A DNA stretch of 64,000 bases from Pontibacter roseus DSM 17521 (lineage in GTDB: Bacteria > Bacteroidota > Bacteroidia > Cytophagales > Hymenobacteraceae): assembly GCF_000373265.1 (NCBI RefSeq), contig NZ_KB890769.1:113302-177301 (forward strand), given 5' to 3'. This document shows positions 63,875-64,000 of the stretch, one piece after another. The translations under genes were made by a program, and so were the position numbers. The notes under the pieces were generated by a model. It did not search any database, was not told the DNA's origin, and saw only the letters and a list, made by a program, of their open reading frames with translations. The first letter of the stretch is position 1. Each line of letters opens with the position of its first letter.

Positions 63875-64000
63875 TTGTCTTGGCCCGGTTTCTGCGCGGG
63901 CGCCAATGGCTGATAAAGCTCTTTTACGTTTTGACTAGCTGGGAGAGAAAAAGCAAGGGTTTGCCAGGGGGCGGGCCGGCTCTGACCGGCCGGAGCGGGT

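Noticed and set aside
63875..64000. 3' end of a 23S rRNA
   Set aside because: Nothing recognisable as 23S was seen; the sequence looks like the 23S-5S spacer with a GC-rich hairpin near the edge.

Overview
The window looks like chromosomal DNA from a Bacteroidota member of the order Cytophagales, most likely a Hymenobacteraceae (Pontibacter-like) bacterium; the genus is inference. Supporting signs are two SusC-type TonB receptors (one paired with SusD), a MurF-alanine racemase fusion, LytS/LytTR signalling, DUF4230, DUF4834, DUF5686 and HTTM proteins, and promoters of the TTTG-N18-20-TAnnTTTG type. GC content is moderate. No prophage, IS transposase, CRISPR array, tRNA or integrase was seen.

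Layout. 0-10 kb: a SusC receptor cut off from its SusD partner by the left edge, a secreted barrel-like protein, and a complete SusC-SusD pair. 10-16 kb: FeoA/FeoB ferrous iron uptake downstream of the cell-wall fusion MurF-Alr. 16-24 kb: two EamA-family transporters, a DUF5686 outer-membrane protein, RecX, a DUF4230 protein and a PLP enzyme of the ACC deaminase/D-cysteine desulfhydrase family. 24-31 kb: a YfhO-like membrane protein, a DUF4834 protein and carbamoyl phosphate synthase large subunit (CarB). 31-42 kb: a potassium channel, lipid-related enzymes (acyltransferase, zinc-dependent phospholipase C, PAP2 phosphatase), an HTTM protein, a GNAT enzyme and several small surface or membrane proteins. 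42-47 kb: a MacAB-like ABC export operon with two permeases. 47-51 kb: a LytTR response regulator with its LytS-type kinase, and an S41 protease. 51-57.5 kb: the 2-oxoglutarate dehydrogenase complex (sucA, sucB, lpdA). 57.5-63.4 kb: an orphan Vsr endonuclease, an M28 peptidase, RNase D and aspartate ammonia-lyase. The right end holds a 5S rRNA on the minus strand, so an rRNA operon continues beyond the window.

The strongest non-gene signal is a short word, AGGTATA(G/C) (reverse complement (G/C)TATACCT). It is scattered through genes and spacers in both orientations and in different reading frames. A scan by eye found about 170 copies of its core GGTATA/TATACC, against roughly 25-30 expected by chance. 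It resembles highly iterated words such as cyanobacterial HIP1 or DNA uptake sequences, but no function is visible. Three intergenic spacers (15.5-16.4, 21.5-22.3 and 27.3-27.8 kb) share dispersed repeat blocks, including a 210-bp element with 27-bp inverted ends. Two small arrays of spaced sites, three palindromes upstream of the second susC and four GTTATA words at 22-25 bp spacing near 51.4 kb, look like candidate regulatory sites.
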